From the NCBI GenBank assembly GCA_019187225.1, contig JABAQQ010000024.1, positions 166,671 through 230,670 of the forward strand: a stretch of DNA of 64,000 nucleotides, read 5' to 3'. This DNA is from Saprospiraceae bacterium (GTDB lineage: Bacteria; Bacteroidota; Bacteroidia; Chitinophagales; Saprospiraceae). Below the pieces are notes generated by a model. The model was given only the letters and a program-made list of their open reading frames with translations, did no database searches and was not told where the DNA came from. Of this stretch, positions 44,593-52,710 are shown one piece after another (the stretch's first letter is position 1; the number at the start of each line of letters is the position of its first letter). Position numbers and translations under genes: made by a program.

Positions 44593-44910
44593 GGTTGTTT
44601 TTGGGCGCAAAATTGGGAAGCCCGCTGCAAGACAGGTATCACATAAACGCGTGAAAATGAAGATGTGGAAAAATCCGACGAATTGTGTGCTGCCGTTCGT
44701 CTCACCGGAAAATACGAATGGTTTGCGAACGACCTGATAAGGGGGATTCAATTCCAGGGAACCCGGCATTAGAGAATAATTTAAACGCAGGTCGGCAAAA
44801 TTGTCGAATATCCAATAAATTAGCGCATACTTTCCGGATACGGAAATGTGACTTTCCCGCCCACTACGGACATTTGCCCATGCGCACCCGCAACAACGCG
44901 CCTTCCCTCC
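44593..44910. other. Divergent intergenic region, no gene recognised
   Basis: Lies between the minus-strand T9SS gene and the plus-strand DUF5916 gene. Open frames on both strands extend into it but lack protein-like composition. Nothing more specific was seen. Confidence 0.4.
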
Positions 44911-47079
44911 GTGAAAAAATTAAGCACCGCCGCCCTGTTCTTCTGTTGTCTTTCAACCGTTTTACACGCACAAAAGAAAAACGAAAGCTACCGCTACCCC
45001 ATCCGGCGCGTTGCATCGCCTGTCGCCATTAATGGCGAACTGGACGAAGAAACCTGGAAAACGGCGGCGGTCGCTACCGATTTTTTTATGGTGCTGCCGA
45101 TGGATACTTCCCGCGCCGAACTGCGTACGGAAGTCCGGATGGCCTACGACGATCGCTTTATTTATATCTCCGCCGTCAATTTTCAATCGCATCCGGTGCG
45201 GGTAGAATCGCTGCGGCGCGACTGGAATTTTGGAAAAAACGACAACTTCATTTTTTTCATGGACCCCTTCGACGACCAAACCAACGGATTTACCTTCGGA
45301 GCCAATGCGGCGGGAGCGGAATGGGACGGCCAGCAATACGAAGGCGGCACCGCTGACCTGAACTGGGAGAACCGCTGGTATTCAGCAGTGAAGCGCTACG
45401 CCGACCGGTGGACCTTCGAGGCGGCCATTCCATTCAAAACCCTGCGCTACAAAAAGGACATCACGCGTTGGGGCATCAATTTCAGCCGGAACGACCTGAC
45501 CACCACCGAAAAGTCGTCGTGGGCGCCCGTGCCGCGCCAAATGCCGACCGCATCCCTGGCCTACACCGGTGTGCTCGAGTGGGACCTACCGCCGCCCCGT
45601 GCCGGGCGCAACATATCGCTGATTCCTTACCTGCTCGGCGGCGGCGCAAAAGATTACCGCCCCGCCAAATCCTCCGACGGCCGCGCCGACGCCGGACTGG
45701 ATGTCAAAGTCGCCGTCACTTCGTCGCTCAACTTAGACGCTACCGTCAATCCTGATTTCTCCCAGGTGGAGGTAGACCGCCAGGTGACCAACCTCGACCG
45801 CTTCGAATTGTTTTTCCCCGAACGGCGGCAGTTTTTTCTGGAAAACAGCGACTTGTTCAATAACCTCGGCCTGTCCAACCTGCGCCCGTTCTTCTCGCGC
45901 CGGATCGGTCTCGCTGCGCCCATTCGCGGCGGCGCGCGGCTCAGCGGGCGGCTCGACAAAAACTGGCGGATTGGTGTGATGGACATTCAAACCGGAGAAA
46001 CGGACGAAAGCGACGCCCCCGCTCAAAACTTCGGCGTATTGACCTTTCAACGGCGGGTATTCAGCCGGTCCAATATCACAGGTTTTTTTATCAACAAACA
46101 ATCGTTCGACAGCGAGCGGTACGCGGGCCAGCCGGCTTTCAACCGCAACGCCGGCATTGAATACAACCCGGCGTCCAAAAATGACGTGTGGCGGGGCAAG
46201 TTTTTGATTTTCAAATCATTCGATCCCAACGGCGAAGGCGACGACTACGCGGCAGCGGCCAATCTGCGTTACAACAACCGCAAGCTCAGCTGGGAACTCC
46301 GGCAGGAGTACGTTGGCGAACACTACAATCCGGAAGTGGGTTACCTGCCCCGGCGCGGCTACCACAAAACGACGTACAACGCCACTTTCAATTTTTTCAC
46401 AAAAAGCAAACTGCTGCTGACGCACAGCCCCGGTATTGGCGGCTTTACTTACATGGACGCATTCGGCAACAGCATAGAAAACGGGAATGCCTTTTCCTAT
46501 ACGATGAATTTCCGCAGCCGCGATGTTTTTGTGGCCTGGGTCGGCAACGATTATGTCAAACTTTCAAATGAATTCGATCCGACCAATTATACGGGCATCA
46601 AATTACCCTCCGGCACCCACCATACCTGGAATTCCTGGGGTACCAATTTCACTTCCCGGCCGCAGAGTTTGTTCACCTACGGTTGGGAAACCCGCTATGG
46701 CGGATACTATGCCGATGGCACACGTCTGCGCCTCGCGGTCAATGCCGCCTACCGCGTGCAACCGTACGGCAGCCTCGCACTGGCGGCGGAATACAACGAC
46801 ATACAGTTTCCTTCCGACAATACTATTGGTTTGAGAAACGCCGCATTTTGGCTTGTCAGCCCCCGCTTAGATGTGACCTTTACCAATAAGATCTATTTCA
46901 CGGCCTTCCTTCAGTACAACGAACAAACCGACAACGTTAACCTGAACACCCGTTTTCAGTGGCGCTACGCGCCGGCTTCCGATTTGTACATCGTTTATAC
47001 AGACAACTACCTGCCGGAGGGGTTTGCCGTGAAAAACCGCGCGTTTGTATTGAAACTGACCTATTGGTGGAGCCTTTGA
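44911..47079 (+). CDS. DUF5916 outer-membrane protein with CBM9-like N-terminal domain
   Basis: About 722 residues if translation starts at the GTG at 44911, which gives a clean signal peptide (VKKLSTAALFFCCLSTVLHA|Q); an ATG at 44848 is possible. Residues ~25-210 form a carbohydrate-binding-module-9-like domain (INGELDEETWKTAAVATDFF; RMAYDDRFIYISAVN; FTFGANAAGAEWDGQ). The rest is the DUF5916 beta-barrel (LDATVNPDFSQVEVDRQVTN then LDRFELFFPERRQFFLEN). It ends in an aromatic strand LKLTYWWSL, as expected for Bam substrates. Family function is unknown; surface glycan or peptide handling is plausible. Confidence 0.88.
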   Translation: MKKLSTAALFFCCLSTVLHAQKKNESYRYPIRRVASPVAINGELDEETWKTAAVATDFFMVLPMDTSRAELRTEVRMAYDDRFIYISAVNFQSHPVRVESLRRDWNFGKNDNFIFFMDPFDDQTNGFTFGANAAGAEWDGQQYEGGTADLNWENRWYSAVKRYADRWTFEAAIPFKTLRYKKDITRWGINFSRNDLTTTEKSSWAPVPRQMPTASLAYTGVLEWDLPPPRAGRNISLIPYLLGGGAKDYRPAKSSDGRADAGLDVKVAVTSSLNLDATVNPDFSQVEVDRQVTNLDRFELFFPERRQFFLENSDLFNNLGLSNLRPFFSRRIGLAAPIRGGARLSGRLDKNWRIGVMDIQTGETDESDAPAQNFGVLTFQRRVFSRSNITGFFINKQSFDSERYAGQPAFNRNAGIEYNPASKNDVWRGKFLIFKSFDPNGEGDDYAAAANLRYNNRKLSWELRQEYVGEHYNPEVGYLPRRGYHKTTYNATFNFFTKSKLLLTHSPGIGGFTYMDAFGNSIENGNAFSYTMNFRSRDVFVAWVGNDYVKLSNEFDPTNYTGIKLPSGTHHTWNSWGTNFTSRPQSLFTYGWETRYGGYYADGTRLRLAVNAAYRVQPYGSLALAAEYNDIQFPSDNTIGLRNAAFWLVSPRLDVTFTNKIYFTAFLQYNEQTDNVNLNTRFQWRYAPASDLYIVYTDNYLPEGFAVKNRAFVLKLTYWWSL

Positions 47080-47094
47080 AAAGCCTCAGTATCT

Positions 47095-47313
47095 TCACGC
47101 CTCCCGGCACAGCCTTCCCAATGTTTTCAACGCCTGCTCGATGCGCGGCTCCCAGACGAGGCCGTAACACAAGCGCATATAATTCCGGTATTGCCGTTGC
47201 AGCGAATAAATCTGACCGGGCGCAATGCTGATGCCATGGCGTATGGCTTTGCCGTACAGATCGAAGGCATCAATTTGAGACGGCATTTCCACCTATAGTA
47301 TGAATCCGCCGCC
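47095..47313 (-). pseudogene. C-terminal fragment of a PLP-dependent aminotransferase (MocR-like)
   Basis: The minus strand reads GGGFIL, a TAG where Trp is expected, then VEMPSQIDAFDLYGKAIRHG, ISIAPGQIYSLQRQYRNYMR and LCYGLVWEPRIEQALKTLGR. It matches the C-terminal end of MocR/GntR-type class I aminotransferases (GGGFxLWVELP...GISIAPG...YIRLxYG). Its 5' side is joined directly to comM fragment F through a shared CCCCGGC, so it is a chimeric breakpoint. Certainly non-functional. Confidence 0.85.
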
Positions 47314-47430
47314 GGGGCGGCACACGCACTCTTTTTCCGGGTGGTTGTAGTAGCCGCAGGGCAGGGTTGCGTCGCATACTTGTTACTCAAAAAATCTTTA
47401 AGGGCTAAAAAGCCCTTACCCCCCATTTCC
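47314..47430 (-). pseudogene. comM/yifB internal fragment F with its conserved flank
   Basis: The comM part (47314-47366) covers the codons for CPCGYYNHPEKECVC, with one C missing from CTGCCCCTGC, so it is frameshifted. The flank (47367-47430) reads on the minus strand GAGTAACAAGTATGCGACGC and includes the 18-bp palindrome AAGGGCTAAAAAGCCCTT (47400-47417). The same flank adjoins comM fragment D, and partially E. Confidence 0.8.
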
Positions 47431-47590
47431 TGCCGGATTTACGGCTTAGTGAATTGGATCGCAGGAAACAGAATGATAAAACACCTGAAAAATTGCCGGG
47501 GCGTTTGTTACAGGTATCTGCCATAAACAGGAATCCACCCAAACTTGCGCTTGAATGGATTCCGATAGTAATATATCAACCTGTTAGCAT

Positions 47591-50245
47591 CTATTTACCC
47601 ACCTGTAACATCCGCTTCGTCAGCGCACCATACGGCGTCGTTAGTTCGTAATACAACACACCGGAGTTGGTTAGCGAACTTAAGCGAACAATCTCGGCAT
47701 TGTAGCCCGCCGGATAATACTTAACCATGCGCCACAACTCCCGGCCCGTTGCGTCGAAAATGCGCAATTGCGCATCGCAGCTGCCACCTTGGGGTAGCAC
47801 GAAGGCGATCTTCGTTTCATCTGTGAAAGGGTTGGGCTGGTTTTGCAACAATTGGAAATCTCCCGCTTCAGCCGGCGCGCCGGTCTCCGTAGATTCCAGG
47901 AAATACAAGGCGACGCCTGATTCGGCCAACATACTGTTGTATGCATAGCCGGGCAGCACCGAATCATCCAGGTACAGCACCTCGCTCAGTTTCGCTCCAC
48001 TCTGCAATGCCTTGAATTTCAGACTAAAAACCGATGTGGCTTCTTCTACCAACAGTCCTTCCGCCTGCGACCACGCGGCGCGAACCTCGCCTTCGGAAAC
48101 ATGGTACAGGCCGAAGTTGTCCGTCGTGAGCGGTAAAGCCCCGCCATCGGCGGTAGTGACTGCCGCCAACTGCAATTGCGTCGGGTCGAAACGCAAAGCG
48201 AACTGGAACGCCGCCAAATCTTCCAATTGATTGGCCCGGAACGCCGCCAGTACTTCGGCGCCCGATTGCAGTACCTGGTCCTGCACATTGAACACCAGTG
48301 GCTCACCCGCGCCGAAGTTCGCCGGATTGGCAAAGGCCGTCACGATATCGCCCGTTTTGACGCCGAAGAAATCCTGGTCCGGCTCGTTGCCAGACACGCC
48401 GGTCAGCACAATTTTTTCCGGAAAACCCCAGGGCGGGATCACCATGTTGTGCGCGACCGGCACAAAACGCCAGGAGGTTTTGAACTGCGCCAACGCTGCG
48501 GGATTGCCGAGCAGCGACTGGGTGATGATCGATGCGTCGAGCGAGTTGATCGAGTTACTCTTGTTCACATCCGCTGCTACCTGTTTGTACGGGTTGGTGA
48601 TGACATTGACAAATGCTACATGCTGCTGGATGGCAGTTGCATCCGCCGTGGTGACGCCGTTGAGTTTGTTGATGCTTTTGGTCGGCGTGACGGTGAAGTT
48701 CGAGCCGCTGGAGGCTGTGAGGGAGTAGGTACCATCCACGGGGGTGAGGTCGTTGTCGGTATCATCGCCGCTCAGGGCGACATTGACATTCTTGACGCCG
48801 CTCGAGTCGTTGGTTTCCCAGATGATCGTGCCGCTGATCTCTATTCCGGCTGGACTGCAGGTATCTACTGTGATGGTGAACATACAATTGGTTCCGCAGC
48901 TTGCCGCAGCCGTATAGGTGATCACGTGGTTGCCAATGCCCGCCGCTCCGGGATTGAACATGTTGTTGTTCACACCGGGGCCGCTATAGGTGCCACCGGC
49001 AGGCGTTCCGCCTGTCAGGGCAAAGGCTTGTTGATCGTAGCAAACCATCTGGTTTGACGGACAGGTCGGCGTGATGGGTTGGTCAAAGGTGATGATCACG
49101 TCATCAGACATAACAATCATGCCGACAGTGACGGTGAAGCGCAGTGTGTACACACCGGGTCCGCCCGCTGGTGTGAATATCGCTTGCGGGTCGGACGTGT
49201 CACTAAACTGGCTGTTGGCGGTAGACGGACCGCTCACCACGCTCCAGCTTGGTGTTCCGATCGTATAAGTAGCATTCAATTGAGCTGGAGTGGTTACACA
49301 TAGGGTCTGGTCGGTGCCTGCGTCGGGCAGGGGGATCGATACTACTTTGTACTGAACACCGGTTACCGCATTTTGTGCAGTATTGAGTGTGCATACAGCA
49401 ATAGCTTCCTTGGACACGTCGTTCAGAAAATGAAAGGTCGTTATCGTATCCGTCCCTAAGGGAAGGATCTGCTGACCGCCGATGGTCGAAATATCTATCC
49501 ACCCGAGCGGTGCCACCTTTACATCCACAGCGATGGACTTGTATTCGGTTTGTTTTTTCCGCAGCACATCAAAAGTACCGCCGGGGATGGCCAGCGTGCC
49601 ATAGGCATCGATGACGCCAAGCCGCTGGTACGTAACCCGGATACGGAAAGAATCGGCCGTGGGTACCAGATTCAGTAAAATAGGCGGCGCAATCGGTGCA
49701 TCGAAAGCAGTTAAAACATTGGAAGTACTTTGGTGGATGTCAAAGAAATTGACCGGCGCCCAGGTTTCTTCCAGGTTGGGCACCTTGTCAAACAATAAAT
49801 TCAAGCCCAACCCCAGCGGGTCCAGGCCAAAATAGCCCATATCAAGGACTTGGGTACCGGTGACTTGCAAATAAACTTCCGAACTGGAGTTCAGAGGATT
49901 GTACAGGATAGAAGCGGCAGGGAAAGAACCGGAAGCCGAGCCTGCTTGCGGGTTTTTCATGATCTGATCCCAGAATTGGGTTGGTTGCAGGTTGCTCAGA
50001 TCCCACTGCTGACCGCCACCGGGCGGCGTAAAAATCTGATTAATAGCGCCGGGCTGATTGCCAAAAGCATAGTGAAGCGTGTCGCCCACCACCGGGAAAA
50101 CCGAATTGGTGATGGTAATCTGTGCCGTTACGGGGTAGTTAAAACCGAGGACAAGGAGGTAACAGAAGGCCAGTAGTTTTACAGCCTTTTGGTGGCACCG
50201 GGTAACAGGGAGATGCTGGAAAAACTCAAGCAGGAGAATGCTCAT
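47591..50245 (-). CDS. Large T9SS cargo protein with dockerin, cohesin-like and type A sorting domains
   Basis: 884 residues. Long n-region, then a hydrophobic core ending FNYPVTAQ (~42). Beta-rich N-terminal region, an Ig/PKD-like part (~290-460; AFALTGGTPAGGTYSGPGV), a carboxypeptidase-regulatory-like segment (SGTIIWETNDSSGVKNVNVA), two dockerin-like EF-loops (KLNGVTTADATAIQQHV and DVNKSNSINSLDASIITQ), a cohesin-like domain (~670-790; VLAAFRANQLEDLAAFQFAL then RFDPTQLQLAAV), and a type A CTD (FQLLQNQPNPFTDETKIAFV). Surface or secreted. The dockerin-cohesin-CTD part is shared with 52234-54420, while the N-terminal halves are unrelated. Confidence 0.85.
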   Translation of the reverse strand: MSILLLEFFQHLPVTRCHQKAVKLLAFCYLLVLGFNYPVTAQITITNSVFPVVGDTLHYAFGNQPGAINQIFTPPGGGQQWDLSNLQPTQFWDQIMKNPQAGSASGSFPAASILYNPLNSSSEVYLQVTGTQVLDMGYFGLDPLGLGLNLLFDKVPNLEETWAPVNFFDIHQSTSNVLTAFDAPIAPPILLNLVPTADSFRIRVTYQRLGVIDAYGTLAIPGGTFDVLRKKQTEYKSIAVDVKVAPLGWIDISTIGGQQILPLGTDTITTFHFLNDVSKEAIAVCTLNTAQNAVTGVQYKVVSIPLPDAGTDQTLCVTTPAQLNATYTIGTPSWSVVSGPSTANSQFSDTSDPQAIFTPAGGPGVYTLRFTVTVGMIVMSDDVIITFDQPITPTCPSNQMVCYDQQAFALTGGTPAGGTYSGPGVNNNMFNPGAAGIGNHVITYTAAASCGTNCMFTITVDTCSPAGIEISGTIIWETNDSSGVKNVNVALSGDDTDNDLTPVDGTYSLTASSGSNFTVTPTKSINKLNGVTTADATAIQQHVAFVNVITNPYKQVAADVNKSNSINSLDASIITQSLLGNPAALAQFKTSWRFVPVAHNMVIPPWGFPEKIVLTGVSGNEPDQDFFGVKTGDIVTAFANPANFGAGEPLVFNVQDQVLQSGAEVLAAFRANQLEDLAAFQFALRFDPTQLQLAAVTTADGGALPLTTDNFGLYHVSEGEVRAAWSQAEGLLVEEATSVFSLKFKALQSGAKLSEVLYLDDSVLPGYAYNSMLAESGVALYFLESTETGAPAEAGDFQLLQNQPNPFTDETKIAFVLPQGGSCDAQLRIFDATGRELWRMVKYYPAGYNAEIVRLSSLTNSGVLYYELTTPYGALTKRMLQVGK

Positions 50246-50700
50246 TGCGAAAATGACTTTTCATGATAAATGGCGGAAGTGCCTGGCAGATATTGTCGGG
50301 AATTGAAAGAATAAACACACATCCTACGGTTGGCGCACGTAATCGTATGCTGGAATTTTCTCTCAAAGATATCATGATTTTACCCACTTAATGGAGGCAG
50401 GTAGAAAAAATATGTTTGGCTAGGAGAATTAATCCGCCATTCCAAAAACAGTTGCTCAAGCCCGGAGCACTCACTCCACCCAAAACATTCCCTGCAAGAT
50501 AATCACTGAAACGGGAATGAATCACACCCTCAAAACGATTTTAAAGGTTTTTCCCAGGGCGGCGTCATCGAATGGCCTCGCCTTTTTTGTTTTCACCTCA
50601 CCCGTCCCTCTCTATCCAAACTCCTGTAATGTATCGCCTCCGCCAGGGTTGCGTTGCATACTGTTTAAAAATCAATTATTTTCGACAAATGCTTTTTATA
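50246..50700. other. Intergenic region containing comM fragment E
   Basis: 50246-50590: no gene or motif recognised. 50593-50661 holds comM fragment E (listed separately). 50691-50700 is a first copy of GCTTTTTATA, repeated at 50724-50733 in the leader of the DUF4143 gene. Confidence 0.5.
50593..50661 (-). pseudogene. comM/yifB fragment E with internal deletion
   Basis: The minus strand begins GTATGCAACGCAACCC, the flank seen next to fragments D and F, and then passes directly into [17 protein letters not shown] and a TGA (50593-50595), the last codons of comM. About 420 bp present in fragment D (CPCGYY through DIRIED) are absent, so this is a deletion derivative of a D-like unit. Confidence 0.8.
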
Positions 50701-50741
50701 TTGAGCAAAATTTGCTCAACTTTGCTTTTTATAAAAAGCAA
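50701..50741. promoter_or_regulatory. Two adjacent perfect palindromes before the second DUF4143 gene
   Basis: TTGAGCAAAATTTGCTCAA (50701-50719, 9-bp arms) and TTGCTTTTTATAAAAAGCAA (50722-50741, 10-bp arms) follow one another; the second ends 2 nt before the ATG at 50744 and so covers the ribosome-binding region. A strong candidate operator or RNA switch. Confidence 0.65.
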
Positions 50742-50743
50742 TT

Positions 50744-51940
50744 ATGGATACGATTATCGCTCGCTCCAATCAATTAGTCCTTCAGGCAGACAGGTCTTTT
50801 GTCCGTTTTCTGTACAACCAGATCCAGTGGGACTGGAGATTAATCGGCATTCGGGGTTTCCGGGGTGTGGGGAAAACTACGCTGATGTTGCAGCGGATGC
50901 AGGAGGCGCACCCTGTGGGGAAAGCCGAAGCCATTTTTCTGTCCCTGGATAATCTGTATTTCATGGACAACCGCTTGTGGGATACGGTGGATGCGCTGCA
51001 GGCAAAGGGCTACCGCTATTTTTTTCTGGATGAGGTGCATAAATATCCGGATTGGGCCAGGGAAGTCAAAAATATTTATGATGCTTTCACCGATGTAAAA
51101 ATCGTTTTTACCGGTTCTTCGATCATAGAACTGAATAAACTCGATGTGGACCTGAGCCGACGGGCAGTGCTGTACGACCTGCCGGTATTGTCATTCCGGG
51201 AATATCTGGCATTGAGCGGAAACATCCGGTTACCTGCGCTTCGCCTGGACGAAATCCTGGTAAACCACCTCGAAATCGCCTTGGATATCGTACAGAAAAT
51301 CAAACCGCTCCAGCATTTACCGCGCTATTGGGAGCTGGGTTGTTATCCTTACTTTATCGAGTCTCCCGAGTTGTACAGCCGCAGGCTGACGCAGACCATT
51401 CAATTGGTTGTGGAAACCGATCTGGCCTTTGTGGAAGGTATCCCGGTGCGGCAGACGCGCAAAATATTGCAGTTATTGCAGGTAGTGGCGCAGTCGGTGC
51501 CGTTTTCCATTAACGTAAGCAAAGTAGCGGAGCGCATTCAGATTGAGCGCAATACCCTTCTAAAATACCTGCATTTTTTGGAAAAAGCAGCTATTCTGGC
51601 CTTCCTTCGCGCGCCGGAAAAAGGCTTGTCCACTTTTCAAAAGCCGGAAAAAGTGTACCTCGACAATCCAAATCTTGCATATACTTTGTCGCCTGAACGC
51701 ACTGACAAAGGTAATTTGCGCGAAACGTTCCTTTTCAATCAGTTGCGACAAGCCTACCCGGTGCATTTTACCCCGGCCGGCGATTTCCTGGTGGACCATC
51801 GGTATGTTTTGGAAGCAGGTGGCAAAGGAAAAACGTTTGAGCAGATTAAAAACGAACCACAGGCATGGTTGGCGCTGGACGACATAGAAACCGGGCATGG
51901 GAACCGCATACCTTTGTGGTTATTCGGTTTGTTGTATTAA
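50744..51940 (+). CDS. AAA-fold ATPase with DUF4143 (copy 2)
   Basis: 398 residues. P-loop GIRGFRGVGKTTLMLQRMQE, Walker B-like YRYFFLDEVHKYPDWAREVK, sensor KIVFTGSSIIELNKLDVDLS followed by RRAVLYDLPVLSFREYLALS, typical of the family. C-terminal DUF4143 region: ISVSKVAERIQIERN-like helices (VSKVAERIQIERNTLLKYL), VYLDNPNLAYTLSPE, RETFLFNQLRQAYPVHFTPA and DFLVDHRYVLEAGGKGKTFE, with nuclease-like acidic residues. It is distant from the copy at 29397-30557. Cytoplasmic. Its leader consists of two perfect palindromes, and upstream is comM debris. Confidence 0.88.
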   Translation: MDTIIARSNQLVLQADRSFVRFLYNQIQWDWRLIGIRGFRGVGKTTLMLQRMQEAHPVGKAEAIFLSLDNLYFMDNRLWDTVDALQAKGYRYFFLDEVHKYPDWAREVKNIYDAFTDVKIVFTGSSIIELNKLDVDLSRRAVLYDLPVLSFREYLALSGNIRLPALRLDEILVNHLEIALDIVQKIKPLQHLPRYWELGCYPYFIESPELYSRRLTQTIQLVVETDLAFVEGIPVRQTRKILQLLQVVAQSVPFSINVSKVAERIQIERNTLLKYLHFLEKAAILAFLRAPEKGLSTFQKPEKVYLDNPNLAYTLSPERTDKGNLRETFLFNQLRQAYPVHFTPAGDFLVDHRYVLEAGGKGKTFEQIKNEPQAWLALDDIETGHGNRIPLWLFGLLY

Positions 51941-51954
51941 TTCTGCCTCGCCTT

Positions 51955-52035
51955 GTGTTCCCCACCCGCCCACCTGCCGCGCTTGTGTCTTTTTGACCAA
52001 GCGCACTCACTAAGATGCCGGATAACTACCAATTT
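51955..52035. repeat. Conserved block downstream of comM fragment C
   Basis: This block, centred on CCGCGCTTGTGTCTTTTT, recurs next to comM fragment D at ~62868-62920 with small indels. The repeated unit therefore extends ~80 bp beyond the comM stop codon. Confidence 0.65.
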
Positions 52036-52200
52036 TCACCCCGCCCACCCCTCTCTATCCAAACTCCTGTAATGGATCGCCTCCGCCAAATCCTCGATCC
52101 GAATATCGGTACTGCCCGCCAGATCCGCCGCCGTGCGCGCCACTTTCAGGATGCGGTCGAAAGCCCTTGCAGAAAGTTGCAGCCGTTCCATCGCCGTTTT
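52036..52200 (-). pseudogene. comM/yifB 3' fragment C
   Basis: An unbroken frame of ~55 codons reads [40 protein letters not shown] and [14 protein letters not shown], then TGA at 52036-52038. It is the exact C-terminus of ComM/YifB with no start. On its 5' side it joins unrelated spacer (GGCAATGAATTGGG) leading to the T9SS gene stop at 52234. It is the parent of fragment B. Confidence 0.9.
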
Positions 52201-52710
52201 GGCAATGAATTGGGTAACAGGTTAAATGGAAACTTACTGCCCTACTACCCTTACCATTTGCTTCGTCCGTGTGCCATACGGCGTCGTCAGTTCATACCAC
52301 AGTAAGCCTGCTGCTGTCACCCCATCCAAACGCACCTGCTCGGTATTGTACCTGCCCGGGTAGTACTTGTCCACCCGCCATAATTCCCGGCCTGATGCGT
52401 CGTATATCCGCAACTGCGCTTCACAAGCTTCCGGCAATAGAAAACCAATCACAGTTTCCCTGTCGAACGGGTTAGGCTGGTTCTGTAGCAATTGGAAATC
52501 GCCTGTTTCTGTTGTTTCGCCCGTGCTCGTTATTTCACTGAACTTCAATTCCACCTGTGACTCCTCAAGCACACTGTTGTAAGCATACGCCGGAAGCGCT
52601 TCTTCGTCCAGCCAAAGCGCATCGCTCAACTTACCCCCACCCTCCAACACCTTGAATGTCAGTTCAAAAACGGATGATGCTTCCTCGAGGACCAGCCCCC
52701 CTGCTTGCGA
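52036..52710. repeat. ~675-bp segmental duplication, copy 2 (parent)
   Basis: Counterpart of 40072-40745. Here the right boundary lies inside the complete cargo gene 52234-54420, with no break, so this is the source copy. Confidence 0.9.
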
